A stretch of DNA of 64,000 nt from Paracoccaceae bacterium (GTDB taxonomy: Bacteria > Pseudomonadota > Alphaproteobacteria > Rhodobacterales > Rhodobacteraceae): the NCBI GenBank assembly GCA_014872875.1, contig WKFI01000005.1, forward strand, positions 496,001 to 560,000, given 5' to 3'. The notes under the pieces were generated by a model. That model saw only the letters and a list, made by a program, of their open reading frames with translations, made no database searches and was not told the DNA's origin. The position numbers and the translations under genes are program-made. How positions within the stretch are numbered: position 1 is the stretch's first letter; each line of letters opens with the position of its first letter. Below are positions 16,902-26,208 of the stretch, piece after piece.

Positions 16902-17456
16902 TCATGGCATCTGGACTTTGGCCCGCGCAAAGCTTTCGGCGTCTTCTGAAAGGTCATCATAAACAAGTTCGACCCGCACATCCTGAATGCTGCCCAATGC
17001 GTAGGTCCGGTACGGCAGTCCGTCATCCGGAAGCACCGCATTGGGAGCAGCCTGATTTGTGTGACAGGCAGGCATGGGCCAAGGCTCGGGCTCGGCCCCG
17101 TTGATCCCGACACGCATTTCCAGCAAACCGCAGCGCCAGGACCACAGATGGGTAACGTAGAGCAGGTCCTGGCCATTGAATTCACGAACCGCGACCCAAT
17201 TGCCCTTGGTCACGTTCAGGATGGGTTTGACCTCGGTCGCAGTGGTAAACTGACCCGTCGGCACTTGAGGTTCGGCAACCAGCGCAGGTTTGGCAGCGGG
17301 CTGCAGAAAGGCTGGTGCCGCCGTCTCTTCGCCCGCTTGTGGTGTCAGAAATGCTGGCGCCGCGTCGGTCTGACCTTCTGAAGCGGTCTGGACAGTTCCC
17401 CCCTGAGAGGTGGACTGAACCGCCATGGCCAATATGAAAGCAAGCCATTCGAACAT
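16902..17456 (-). CDS. Uncharacterised secreted protein
   Basis: The protein has 184 residues with a short hydrophobic N-terminus (FEWLAFILAMAVQS). A Thr/Ala/Pro-rich linker follows, with two copies of the pattern APAFL (about residues 33 and 47). The globular C-terminal part contains two conserved-looking cysteines (SWRCGLLE, PACHTN). It precedes the beta-barrel gene on the same strand with a gap of about 90 bases. No family is recognised. Confidence 0.6.
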   Translation of the reverse strand: MFEWLAFILAMAVQSTSQGGTVQTASEGQTDAAPAFLTPQAGEETAAPAFLQPAAKPALVAEPQVPTGQFTTATEVKPILNVTKGNWVAVREFNGQDLLYVTHLWSWRCGLLEMRVGINGAEPEPWPMPACHTNQAAPNAVLPDDGLPYRTYALGSIQDVRVELVYDDLSEDAESFARAKVQMP

Positions 17457-17636
17457 TTATCTTGGCCCTCCTTGATTGATCGGGGCTTGATCAGGTCTCA
17501 ACCGGCTTTGCATTGCGCAAGTCGGCGTCAAAAATCACTTTTCCTGGACCGCTGTGGGGTTTTGGAGCGCACCGGTCCGCCCTATACTGCAGCAAGAGCA
17601 GCAAACCGCATCATCAAATCCGCGGCTGGTTTCAGT

Positions 17637-18641
17637 ATGGCAAAGAAAAAGGCTTCGCGCCAAGGTTTCAATATTCTGATCGTTGGTCAGGCGGGTCGCC
17701 TGCAGTACGAGGCGATTCTGTTCGCAGCGTCCCTGCGGTTTTCCTCACCCGATTTTTCCGGCCGTCTGTTTGTGGCAGTTCCGCAACCAGGCCCCCGCTG
17801 GAGTAATGATCCCAGCATTCGCAGCCAACCGGTTCTGGACCTGCTGGACGCGCTGGGGGCTGAAATCCTGCCGTTTCAGAATACGGCTTTTGGCGAAGTC
17901 TATCCCAACGGCAACAAGATCGAAGCCTTGTTGCAAATGCCCGAGCGCGAGCCGTTCGTGTTTTTCGACACTGACACGTTGGTGACGGGCGACCTTATGC
18001 AGGTGCCGTTTGATTTCAACCGCCCCGGTGCTTCACTGCGGCGCGAAGGGACATGGCCGAAACCAACACTGTATGGCCCCGGCTATCACGGGATCTGGCA
18101 GGCACTCTATGACCGGTTCGGGCTGGATTTCGAAAGCAGTCTGGATCTGAGCCAACCGGATGAGTACTGGAAACGCTACCTGTACTTCAACGCAGGCTAT
18201 TTCTTCGGCGCTTGCCCACGTGCATTTGGCAAGCGGTTTCTTGTTTATGCGCAATCAATCCTCAAGGATCCCCCCATCGAACTGGTGGGACAGGTGCTGG
18301 ATCCCTGGCTGGACCAGATCGCCCTGCCCTTGGTCATCCATTCCTTTGGTGGCGGCCGGAACGCGCTGCCCGATGGGCTGCTGGACGGATCCGTAACCTG
18401 CCACTATCGCCACTTCCCTCTGCTCTACGCGCGGGAATCCGATCGTGTCATCGAGGTGCTGGAAGAGGTGGCCGCACCAAACAAGATCAAGAAAGTTCTC
18501 AAAACCTATGATCCCATCAAACGGATGGTGTATCAGGGCCGCGGTCACAAGGTGCGCGCGCTGTTTGATCAGGCCAACCTCCCCCCTCGCGAACAGATCA
18601 TCCGCAACAGGATCAAGAGCAACGGCTTCTGGATGCGCTGA
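17637..18641 (+). CDS. Glycosyltransferase-like protein with DXD motif
   Basis: A 334-residue cytoplasmic protein. FVFFDTDTLVTGDL places a DXD motif at residues 111-113, typical of metal-dependent GT-A nucleotide-sugar transferases, in a fold resembling GT8-type enzymes. Later segments FNAGYFFGA and VLDPWLDQIALP fit the acceptor and product side. ATG 17637 begins MAKKKASRQ, and the region just upstream is non-coding-like. Donor and acceptor are unknown; cell-surface glycan synthesis is a reasonable guess. Confidence 0.65.
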   Translation: MAKKKASRQGFNILIVGQAGRLQYEAILFAASLRFSSPDFSGRLFVAVPQPGPRWSNDPSIRSQPVLDLLDALGAEILPFQNTAFGEVYPNGNKIEALLQMPEREPFVFFDTDTLVTGDLMQVPFDFNRPGASLRREGTWPKPTLYGPGYHGIWQALYDRFGLDFESSLDLSQPDEYWKRYLYFNAGYFFGACPRAFGKRFLVYAQSILKDPPIELVGQVLDPWLDQIALPLVIHSFGGGRNALPDGLLDGSVTCHYRHFPLLYARESDRVIEVLEEVAAPNKIKKVLKTYDPIKRMVYQGRGHKVRALFDQANLPPREQIIRNRIKSNGFWMR

Positions 18642-18758
18642 GTCTTCCGGGCTGGCGACGGTCAAGTGCCCAAGAAGGCGATCTTTTCTTGTCTCTCGAA
18701 ATCGACGGAATTGTGCTAGACTTCCTGCGTTTTATTTAATCGCATTGAGGGAAGACAA

Positions 18759-19655
18759 ATGTTCAAAATCAGAAGCCTTGCGAAAGGCGACTTTCTTTAT
18801 CACGACAACAAGCGCGTTGAGTATTCGGCATCACCAAACCGATCCGGCGGACATGCAAACGGACAACCGTCGATACTGGTCATGCATTACACTGCCGGGT
18901 CATCTGCCCGCAGTTCAGCCAACTGGTTCGCCAATCCGGCAGCAAAAGCCTCGGCCCACATCACGATAGGTCGGGATGGAGAAGTCATCCAATCCGTCCC
19001 TTTCGATCAAAGAGCATGGCATGCCGGCAAGAGCAGCTGGACAACGTCCGATGGTGTCAAGCTCAGCGGTTTGAACAGCCATTCCATCGGCATCGAGCTG
19101 GCAAATGCCGGCGCTTGCATCGCCACCGCCTCAGGGGGCTGGGTCAATCCCTTGGGGGTACGTGTCTCAAGTGACGACATCGTCGAAGCACGCCACAAGA
19201 ACGGTCCGGTCTGGTTTCAATCCGCCGGTCATGTCGCCGAACCCGGATGGGAAATTTACCCGGCGGCCCAAATGCGCGCAGCCATCGATATCGCCACTGC
19301 GCTTGTCGAGACATACAGCCTGCGCGAAATTGTGGGACATGATGATATCTCGCCATCGCGCAAAAATGATCCGGGCCCTGCTTTCGACATGGCAGGATTC
19401 CGAGGCGTGGTGTTCGGGAGAAGCGAAGACCAGGCTGACCTCTACAGAGTGCGTCCGGGCACACCAGACGGTCTCGCGATCAGAACCGAACCCACCAAGT
19501 TCTCCGCCAAGGTTCAAGACCAGAATCTTGTCCCGGGAACCGTGGTGGAATTCAACGAGTCAGATGGCAATTGGTGGTTTGTCACCGTGCTGGATGCGAA
19601 TGGGAACGACCAGTTGGATGGCTGGGTCTATTCAAAATATCTGATCGAGGCCTGA
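18759..19655 (+). CDS. N-acetylmuramoyl-L-alanine amidase (Amidase_2) with C-terminal SH3-like domain
   Basis: A 298-residue AmpD/AmiD-type zinc amidase. Zinc ligands are His43 (VMHYTAG), and the late His/Asp in VGHDDISPSRKNDPG. AWHAGKSSW and GLNSHSIGIELAN are family motifs. Residues about 220-298 form an SH3_3-like wall-binding module (YRVRPGTPDGLAIRTEP through DGWVYSKYL). No signal peptide is seen, so cytoplasmic muropeptide recycling or phage-like release is possible. GAGGGAAG precedes the start. Confidence 0.82.
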   Translation: MFKIRSLAKGDFLYHDNKRVEYSASPNRSGGHANGQPSILVMHYTAGSSARSSANWFANPAAKASAHITIGRDGEVIQSVPFDQRAWHAGKSSWTTSDGVKLSGLNSHSIGIELANAGACIATASGGWVNPLGVRVSSDDIVEARHKNGPVWFQSAGHVAEPGWEIYPAAQMRAAIDIATALVETYSLREIVGHDDISPSRKNDPGPAFDMAGFRGVVFGRSEDQADLYRVRPGTPDGLAIRTEPTKFSAKVQDQNLVPGTVVEFNESDGNWWFVTVLDANGNDQLDGWVYSKYLIEA

Positions 19656-19670
19656 CACTGGGCTCAACAT

Positions 19671-19703
19671 TTCCGGTAGCGGGAAAAATTCCCGGTGCCG
19701 GAA
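19671..19703. repeat. Long hairpin between the amidase gene and metY
   Basis: A stem of 15 positions, TTCCGG-TAG-CGGGAA / TTCCCG-GTG-CCGGAA, has a three-base loop and a three-base mismatched block. A further TTTCCGG follows at once. There is no long T-run, so it is either an imperfect terminator for the amidase gene or a leader structure of metY. It does not match the SAM riboswitch classes I know. Confidence 0.6.
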
Positions 19704-19803
19704 CTATTTCCGGGCGAGTTTTCCTGCATTTTACTCTGGCGTTGAGTATCGCGATCGTGTGTCCTACACCCAACATCGGATATTTCTTTGAGGAGACACA
19801 CGC

Positions 19804-21096
19804 ATGACCGACGGGCCCACCTACGGTTTCGATACTTTGCAAATTCACGCGGGCGCCCGGCCCGACCCGGCAACGGGGGCGCGGCAGACGCCGATTTATC
19901 AAACCACGGCCTATGTGTTTCGGGATGCCGACCATGCCGCAGCGCTGTTCAATCTGCAGGAAGTGGGCTTCATCTATTCCCGCTTGACCAACCCAACCGT
20001 CGCCGTTCTGCAGGAACGCATTGCGACGCTGGAAGGCGGCGTGGGTGCGGTCTGCTGTTCCTCGGGGCACGCGGCGCAGATCATGGCTCTTTTCCCGCTG
20101 ATGGGTCCGGGCTGCAACGTTGTGGCCTCGACCCGGCTGTACGGTGGCACCGTCACCCAGTTCAGCCAGACCATCAAGCGCTTTGGCTGGTCGGCCAAAT
20201 TCGTCGATACCGATGACCTGGACGCCGTCAAGGAGGCCATCGACGAAAACACCCGCGCAGTGTTCTGCGAGTCCATTGCAAACCCGGGCGGTTATGTGAC
20301 CGACATTCGCGCGCTTGCGGATGTGGCGGACGCGGCAGGCGTTCCGCTGATCGTGGACAACACCTCAGCCACGCCCTATCTGTGCCGCCCGATCGAACAG
20401 GGCGCTACTCTGGTCGTGCATTCGACCACCAAATACCTGACTGGCAATGGCACCGTCACCGGCGGCTGCATTGTGGATTCGGGCAAGTTCGACTGGTCAG
20501 CCAATGACAAGTTCCCGTCGCTGAGCGCGCCGGAACCGGCCTATCACGGGCTGAAGTTCCACGAGACCTTCGGATCCCTGGCCTTCACATTCCACGGCAT
20601 AGCCATCGGACTGCGCGATCTGGGCATGACCATGAACCCGCAAGCCGCGCATTACACACTGATGGGAATTGAAACGCTGTCTCTGCGGATGCAACGTCAC
20701 GTGGAGAACGCCCAGAAGGTCGCAGGCTGGCTGGAACAGGATGAGCGGGTCGAATACGTGACCTATGCGGGCCTTCCCTCGTCACCCTATGCCGAACGCG
20801 CCGAACGCTGCTATCCCAAAGGCACAGGCGGGCTGTTCACATTTGCCGTCAAGGGCGGCTACGAGGCCTGTGTAAAGCTGGTCAACGCGTTGGAAATCTT
20901 CAGCCATGTTGCCAATCTGGGCGACGCACGGTCGCTGATCATCCACTCGGCCTCGACCACGCACCGGCAGTTGACACAAGAGCAGCAGGAAGCCGCTGGC
21001 GCCGGGCCAAACGTCGTCCGCGTGTCCATTGGTATCGAAGACGCCGACGATCTGATCGCCGATCTGGATCAGGCGCTGACAAAAGCCTGCGGCTGA
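19804..21096 (+). CDS. metY: O-acetylhomoserine sulfhydrylase
   Basis: A 430-residue PLP enzyme of the Cys/Met metabolism family. The PLP Lys is Lys210 in STTKYLTGNGTVTGG. FVKSIANPGG-like motif FCESIANPGG and the long form (430 versus about 390 residues for cystathionine enzymes) favour O-acetylhomoserine aminocarboxypropyltransferase. It makes homocysteine from O-acetylhomoserine and sulfide. AGGAG lies eight bases before ATG 19804. It is a single-gene unit with its own terminator. Confidence 0.93.
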   Translation: MTDGPTYGFDTLQIHAGARPDPATGARQTPIYQTTAYVFRDADHAAALFNLQEVGFIYSRLTNPTVAVLQERIATLEGGVGAVCCSSGHAAQIMALFPLMGPGCNVVASTRLYGGTVTQFSQTIKRFGWSAKFVDTDDLDAVKEAIDENTRAVFCESIANPGGYVTDIRALADVADAAGVPLIVDNTSATPYLCRPIEQGATLVVHSTTKYLTGNGTVTGGCIVDSGKFDWSANDKFPSLSAPEPAYHGLKFHETFGSLAFTFHGIAIGLRDLGMTMNPQAAHYTLMGIETLSLRMQRHVENAQKVAGWLEQDERVEYVTYAGLPSSPYAERAERCYPKGTGGLFTFAVKGGYEACVKLVNALEIFSHVANLGDARSLIIHSASTTHRQLTQEQQEAAGAGPNVVRVSIGIEDADDLIADLDQALTKACG

Positions 21097-21118
21097 TCCA
21101 AACCTATAAATCGCACAA

Positions 21119-21146
21119 GGCCGGGGCGCATTGCCTCGGCCTTTGC
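21119..21146 (+). terminator. Rho-independent terminator of metY
   Basis: Stem GGCCGGGGC / GCCTCGGCC (21119-21141, one G-T pair) with loop GCATT is followed by TTTGCAGTTTG. It lies 22 bases after the metY stop and before the convergent SIMPL gene. Confidence 0.8.
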
Positions 21147-21162
21147 AGTTTGTTGCACAGAC

Positions 21163-21894
21163 TTATTCAGCGTCCTCGATTTCGAACACCATGTTCACCC
21201 CGACGGTCACCGCCATCTCACCCGCCGCTACGGGGACACTGGCTGCACGCGCAGACATTTCGGCGTGAACCGGTGTCACACGGCCGCCACCATGCTCGGT
21301 GATGGACATGACGTCCCCCAGCTCGATCCCGGCCGCCGTAGCCAACTCTCGGGCCTTGCGTATTGCGTCGTCGACGGCCTTGGCGCGGGCTTGGGACATC
21401 AGCGGCTCCGGTTCCTGAAGTCCGAACCGCAATCCGTTGAAATCATTTGCGCCCCCGGTCAGAACCGCATCCATCACACGACCCAGATGATCCAGATCCA
21501 GCACGTTCACCGACACAGCGTTCGAGGCCACAAACCCCGTAATCCGGGGCGCGCTGTTGCTGTCATGGTTTCGGTTTGCCCAGAGCGGGTTCAGCGTGAT
21601 CTGGGTTGTCTGGATCTGCCGGTCTTCCAGCCCCAATGCTTTGAGTCGGGATAACATTTCAGTCATCGCCAAGGATACGGCGTCCATGGCCTGCCCGGCT
21701 TCGGCGTGTTCATGAGTCACTCCCAGTGTAATGGTTGCCATGTCGGGAACCGCGTCGACCTGACCTTGGCCTGATACGGTAATCAGGCGCGGGGTTTCCT
21801 CTGCCAAGGCGCCACCAGCCATAAGCCCGGTTGAAAGAAGGCCAGCAACCATCGCTGCGCTCATGATTTTCTGCTTCAAGGGTCCATTCTCCAT
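21163..21894 (-). CDS. SIMPL-domain (DUF541) secreted protein
   Basis: The protein has 243 residues with a signal peptide (ending GGALA/EE). The SIMPL/DUF541 domain carries the characteristic opening ITVSGQGQVDAVPDMATITLGV and the QTTQITLNPLW segment. Members are periplasmic and linked to oxidative-stress protection or signalling, without a known enzymatic activity. It converges on metY, and its start is about 160 bases from the divergent fusion gene on the right. ATG 21864 is a possible later start. Confidence 0.85.
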   Translation of the reverse strand: MENGPLKQKIMSAAMVAGLLSTGLMAGGALAEETPRLITVSGQGQVDAVPDMATITLGVTHEHAEAGQAMDAVSLAMTEMLSRLKALGLEDRQIQTTQITLNPLWANRNHDSNSAPRITGFVASNAVSVNVLDLDHLGRVMDAVLTGGANDFNGLRFGLQEPEPLMSQARAKAVDDAIRKARELATAAGIELGDVMSITEHGGGRVTPVHAEMSARAASVPVAAGEMAVTVGVNMVFEIEDAE

Positions 21895-22053
21895 AGTTTC
21901 GTCATCAGATGGGAGCGGAGGACCGCCCTTCGCAAGGGTTGCGACTGTGTTTTCCTTTTCCTCGGCAAAGTCCTGCTTTAAGATCGCGACGCAAACAGCG
22001 GAAACCCGCTAAAAGCCAATTGGATGCATGGATTGGACGGTTCTGAGCAGAAG

Positions 22054-24636
22054 ATGAAACCGGGCTTCGCCCTGTCCTTGTCCTTTGAGGGGATTACCCT
22101 GCTGCATCGTGCGGCAGGTGGATGGAGGCATGTGGGCGATGTCGGCCTCGACTCGCCTGATCTGGCCGCTGCCCTTGGAGACCTTCGGGAAAAGGCGGAA
22201 CGGCTGCAACCCGGTGGGTTGAGCTGCAAACTGATCCTGCCCAATGACCAGATCAAATATCTGAGCGTCGACACCGGTGATCTGAACCGCAGCGCACGAG
22301 AGGCCATGATCCTTTCGGCGCTGGATGGGGCGACGCCTTATGCAGTGGAAGACCTTGCCTTTGATTTGTCTATCGACGGCGAGTACACGCATGTGGCCGC
22401 GGTCGCGCATGAAACACTGGCAGAGGCCGAGGGCTTTGCGACCGAACACGGGTTCAACCCCACATCCTTCGTCGCCATCCCCGGAGAGGAAGCCTTTCTG
22501 GGTGAACCGTTCTTTGGCGCGACCACGCGGATGGCAAGCGTGCCGGTGGATGCAGACGGGATTGCTGTGGTGGTCGTTGGCCCGGCAATCTATCCCGCCG
22601 AACCGGTCGCAGAAGCAGAGCCAGAACCAGAGCCATCACAACCTGTTGTCACCGAACTTGAACCGGCCCCGAAACCCGCCACACCGGAACCGGCACCCAT
22701 GGTGGGGTTCTCAAGCCGACGCGGCAAACCGGACGGCGGCGCAGCGCCCAAACTTGATGGCCTGCAAAAAACAGCACCCTCCGGCCCCGAGGTCACTCCA
22801 AAAGCTGAAACGCCGCCTACACAGCCACAGGCTGATGTTCCGAAGGCGCATCCACCTGTTGTTTCCCCAGCTGCGCAGACGGATGCGCCCATGGAAACCG
22901 GGGTTCAGCCCCTTGTGAACCCGTCTACAGACCGGCCCGATCCGGTTCCCACCGCAGGCTTTGCATCGCGCCGGATCCCGGAAAGCCCGGAAATCGGGCG
23001 GCAAGCGCAATCTCCGGCACCTGTGGCCCAAGCCCTTCCCATAGCGGATGCACCACCCGCAGTTCAGCCGGTAACTGACTCGAAAAAAACCGGACAAGAA
23101 CCCCAGACCGAAACCGACCGGATGACCGTTTTCGGGGCTCGCAAATCCGAAGGGGTTGGCGGCAAGCCAAAGCATCTGGGTTTGATCCTGACCGTGTCGC
23201 TTGTCGTGCTGATGGCGGCTGTTGCGGCCCTGGCAAGCTTCGTAAGCGGATATGGTCCGTTTGGCAGCACACCACAGACCGAACAGGTTGCACCCACACC
23301 AGATCCTGAGACGACAAGGCAGACCCCGACGCCGCCCATCGAGGCGGAGCCGAACCCAACCCCGGCGCCTGTTGTCCCAACGCCTGTTGCCCCTGCCCTG
23401 CCGGACATTTCGGCACTGCCAGCCCCGGTACCTGCACCAGCATCGCCTGAGATCGGCACGGAACAGACTGAACCCGCTCTGACCGACACGGATACCGCAA
23501 TCCTCGAAGCGCTCAGCACCACTCAGGACGCAGCGCCCGAGGAAGATCTAGCCGCGGTAGACCCCGAACAGGCCGCCGACGGGCTGTTAGCCGAGCCGTT
23601 GGGGCCAATTCTGCCGAACAATGAAGAGTCGGCTCTCGACACGGCGACCCGATATGCCGCGACCGGGATCTGGTCCGAGGCACCTGAACAGCCCGAAACG
23701 CCTTCGGTGGTCAGTCTGGATGATCTCTATGTCGCGTCGATCGATCGCACCGATCTGTCTCAGGATGCGGTCGCATTGCAAAATCCGTCTGACCTGGCAA
23801 CAGATCTTTCTCTGGCCGCTGTCTCCTCACCCGCTGCGGCAGATCAAACCTTTGATCTGAACCCGCAAGGATTGGTTCAACCCACTCCAGAAGGTGCGAT
23901 CACGCCCGAAGGTGCGATTGTTTATCTTGGCCGCCCGCGGATTGTTCCGCCGGCCACGCCTGAACGGGACGATCCGCAACCCGAAGCGGATGCATTGCAG
24001 GCACGTCTGGCTGGGTTGCGTCCGAAACTGCGCCCGGATGATCTGGCCGAGACCAATGAAAGGGCACAGTTGGGGGGGCTGAGCCGAGCCGAACTGGCTG
24101 AGGTTCGCCCGAAACTGCGCCCGGAAAGCGTGCAGGAGCAGGCGATTGCTCGGCAAGAGGCCGCAGCCGAGGCACTTGCAGCTGCCGAAGCTGCCGAGGC
24201 AGACAGTGAAAACACCGAGGATCTGACGGCCACCGCGACACGTCTGGCTGTTGCCATTACCCCCACGCCGCGCCTGCGACCGTCAAACATGAATGCACTG
24301 GTCAAACGGGCGCAGCGAAACCAGGGCAACACCCCTGCCGTCCGCCAGGTAGCGGCCATAGCGCCGGCCACCGTCAAACCCAAAATCCCGTCCTCCGCTT
24401 CGGTCGCGCGTCAAGCAACGATGAACAACGCGCTCAACCTGCAACGCGTCAACCTGATCGGCGTCTATGGCACACCCTCCAACCGTCGCGCACTGGTGCG
24501 GTTGCCCAGCGGACGCTACAAGAAGGTCAAGGTCGGCGACAGCGTTGATGGTGGCCGGGTTGTTGCCATTGGCGATAGCGAGCTGCGGTACGAAAAACGT
24601 GGGCGCAACATGACGCTCAAGATCCCGAACGGCTGA
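22054..24636 (+). CDS. PilM/GspL-like and PilP/GspC-like fusion membrane protein
   Basis: The protein has 860 residues. Residues 1-180 resemble the cytoplasmic actin-like domain of PilM/GspL (CKLILPNDQIKYLSVDTGDL, AREAMILSALDGATPYAVEDL). Residues 181-370 form a Pro/Ala/Glu-rich linker with three copies of a short F-x-x-R-[RK] motif. A single membrane span lies at about 374-398. It is followed by roughly 400 low-complexity periplasmic residues with repeated KLRP motifs. The last 63 residues (INLIGVYGTPSNRRALVRL-like, KVKVGDSVDGGRVVAIGDSELRY) match the PilP/GspC homology domain. It thus combines inner-membrane platform parts normally split over several proteins, yet no pilus or type II secretion genes are nearby. 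ATG 22054 is preferred to 22024. Confidence 0.75.
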   Translation: MKPGFALSLSFEGITLLHRAAGGWRHVGDVGLDSPDLAAALGDLREKAERLQPGGLSCKLILPNDQIKYLSVDTGDLNRSAREAMILSALDGATPYAVEDLAFDLSIDGEYTHVAAVAHETLAEAEGFATEHGFNPTSFVAIPGEEAFLGEPFFGATTRMASVPVDADGIAVVVVGPAIYPAEPVAEAEPEPEPSQPVVTELEPAPKPATPEPAPMVGFSSRRGKPDGGAAPKLDGLQKTAPSGPEVTPKAETPPTQPQADVPKAHPPVVSPAAQTDAPMETGVQPLVNPSTDRPDPVPTAGFASRRIPESPEIGRQAQSPAPVAQALPIADAPPAVQPVTDSKKTGQEPQTETDRMTVFGARKSEGVGGKPKHLGLILTVSLVVLMAAVAALASFVSGYGPFGSTPQTEQVAPTPDPETTRQTPTPPIEAEPNPTPAPVVPTPVAPALPDISALPAPVPAPASPEIGTEQTEPALTDTDTAILEALSTTQDAAPEEDLAAVDPEQAADGLLAEPLGPILPNNEESALDTATRYAATGIWSEAPEQPETPSVVSLDDLYVASIDRTDLSQDAVALQNPSDLATDLSLAAVSSPAAADQTFDLNPQGLVQPTPEGAITPEGAIVYLGRPRIVPPATPERDDPQPEADALQARLAGLRPKLRPDDLAETNERAQLGGLSRAELAEVRPKLRPESVQEQAIARQEAAAEALAAAEAAEADSENTEDLTATATRLAVAITPTPRLRPSNMNALVKRAQRNQGNTPAVRQVAAIAPATVKPKIPSSASVARQATMNNALNLQRVNLIGVYGTPSNRRALVRLPSGRYKKVKVGDSVDGGRVVAIGDSELRYEKRGRNMTLKIPNG

Positions 24637-24741
24637 GCCTTCGCCGGTTCTTTGGCATTTGATATACATCATACCTACCCAAATCTGATTGCCCCAGGCT
24701 GAACTTGCGAACGGAGTTCGCATGGCCAAAAGGGAGTGATC

Positions 24742-25434
24742 ATGGTCATTCCGGACAATTCAGAGCCTGGTCCCCTGCCCAGCGGATCCTTTGTCCTGTG
24801 TCTGGTGATTGGCGTTGCCTTTGGTCTCGGCATGTCTTGGTGCGCAATATTGATGGTTTGGGTCGTCGCACCGTTTTTTGCGCCTTTGCTATTGGGTCTA
24901 TTGGTAGTTGGCACCTTGATCGCCGGTATTGCCGCCGGGCGGGTGAACTGGCCGTATCTGTCAGCTTGGCAGATCCTGCTTCTGGCGACAGTGCTTTGGT
25001 CGGCGTCAATCGCCGTTCCTTACACCGCCTTGGTTGGAGAACTCTACCTAAGGGTCAGTGTTCCACCCGTGCCTGACGATGCAGTGGCTCCAAAAACCCG
25101 GGCGCGTCCCCTTTCCGGAGGAACGACATTCGGGCCGGCTCCAGGTTTTGTCGTCGAATACACAACAGTGTTGCCACCGGCAGAGGCGCGGGCGGCGGTT
25201 CAGGACGCGCTGCCAGATCACATGTCGCTTCAAATACAGAACGGCTATCTTTACGCCGTCCCTTCCCGCACCGAGATCCAAGCCCTGTTTACGGCAACAG
25301 AGACCGGAACACATGTAAAGCTGGGACACTTCAAGGCGTACTCATCTGCCCTACCAGTCTTGATGCTCCTGGCAAATTGGGCGGGGATTTTGCTGATGGC
25401 CCTATGGCCGAAACTTCGCAAGGCCCGCAACTGA
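24742..25434 (+). CDS. Uncharacterised membrane protein
   Basis: The protein has 230 residues. Three hydrophobic segments lie in the first half (about residues 17-40, 41-65 and 75-100). A soluble domain follows (about 115-195, with LPPAEARAAVQDALPDHMSLQ), and a final span occurs near 200-220. AGGGAG lies five bases before ATG 24742, which is therefore preferred to GTG 24736. No family is recognised. It is flanked by same-strand genes but with gaps of 100 bases or more. Confidence 0.65.
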   Translation: MVIPDNSEPGPLPSGSFVLCLVIGVAFGLGMSWCAILMVWVVAPFFAPLLLGLLVVGTLIAGIAAGRVNWPYLSAWQILLLATVLWSASIAVPYTALVGELYLRVSVPPVPDDAVAPKTRARPLSGGTTFGPAPGFVVEYTTVLPPAEARAAVQDALPDHMSLQIQNGYLYAVPSRTEIQALFTATETGTHVKLGHFKAYSSALPVLMLLANWAGILLMALWPKLRKARN

Positions 25435-25569
25435 GCTGCAGCAATCCCAAGCCCCTGGCAGGTTTCTTTAGCATCTCGACTTCAGAGTTTTGCAGGATAA
25501 TCAGCGCATATCCACGTGACCATGCGGGGGAGTGATGATATTCCTTTCAGAAATGCGAGGATCACGCAC

Positions 25570-26025
25570 ATGCTGGATCATATCGACACACGTCTTCTGG
25601 CCGCTTTGCAAACGGACGCGCACCTGACCGCGCAGGATCTGGGAGAGATCCTGAACCTGTCTGCAAGTCAGGCCGGGCGGCGGCGGCAAAGGCTGGAAGC
25701 AGACGGTTACATCCAAGGCTATTCTGCACGGCTGGATCCGAGCCGGCTGGGACTTCAAGTGCAGGGTTTTGTCCAGGTCCACCTGGGCAGTCACGGTCCG
25801 GAACAATCGGCGCAGTTCGCCCGGCTGGTACAGACGACACCAGAGATTACCAGCGCATGGACCATGACCGGAGAGGCAGACTACCTCTTGAGAGTATATT
25901 GCAAAGATCTTCCGTCGTTGAACCGATTGATCCACGATGTCCTCCTGCAACACCCCGCGGTAGCCCGTGTGCAAAGCCAGATCGTCATGGATCAATTGAA
26001 GCGGGACGCCCCACTGCCCACCTGA
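25570..26025 (+). CDS. Lrp/AsnC-family transcriptional regulator
   Basis: A 151-residue protein with an N-terminal winged HTH (DHIDTRLLAALQTDAHLT, then LGEILNLSASQAGRRRQRLE) and a C-terminal RAM/AsnC ligand-binding domain (FVQVHLGS, ITSAWTMTGEADYLLRVYC). It is expected to form octamers and respond to an amino acid. ATG 25570 has AGGA eight bases upstream. The neighbouring antiporter gene is 180 bases away; no target is evident from context. Confidence 0.9.
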   Translation: MLDHIDTRLLAALQTDAHLTAQDLGEILNLSASQAGRRRQRLEADGYIQGYSARLDPSRLGLQVQGFVQVHLGSHGPEQSAQFARLVQTTPEITSAWTMTGEADYLLRVYCKDLPSLNRLIHDVLLQHPAVARVQSQIVMDQLKRDAPLPT

Positions 26026-26208
26026 ACGGATTGCGGGCTGGCAAGCCCCGGAGATAGGTTCCAGGCGGTTGCAACCCGGCGTTCAGACCATACATTCTGG
26101 GCAGGCGCGTCCGAAAGCGCACTTCAATTCGCAGTTTGCTGTTGAGTTCCCCCTGTCCGACAGCGGATGATCATACCAACAGCACACGGGACGCGGACAG
26201 CATATTTC

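Noticed and set aside
19656-19803. SAM-II or SAH riboswitch before metY
   Set aside because: The conserved SAM-II pseudoknot segments were not found; only a long hairpin is present.
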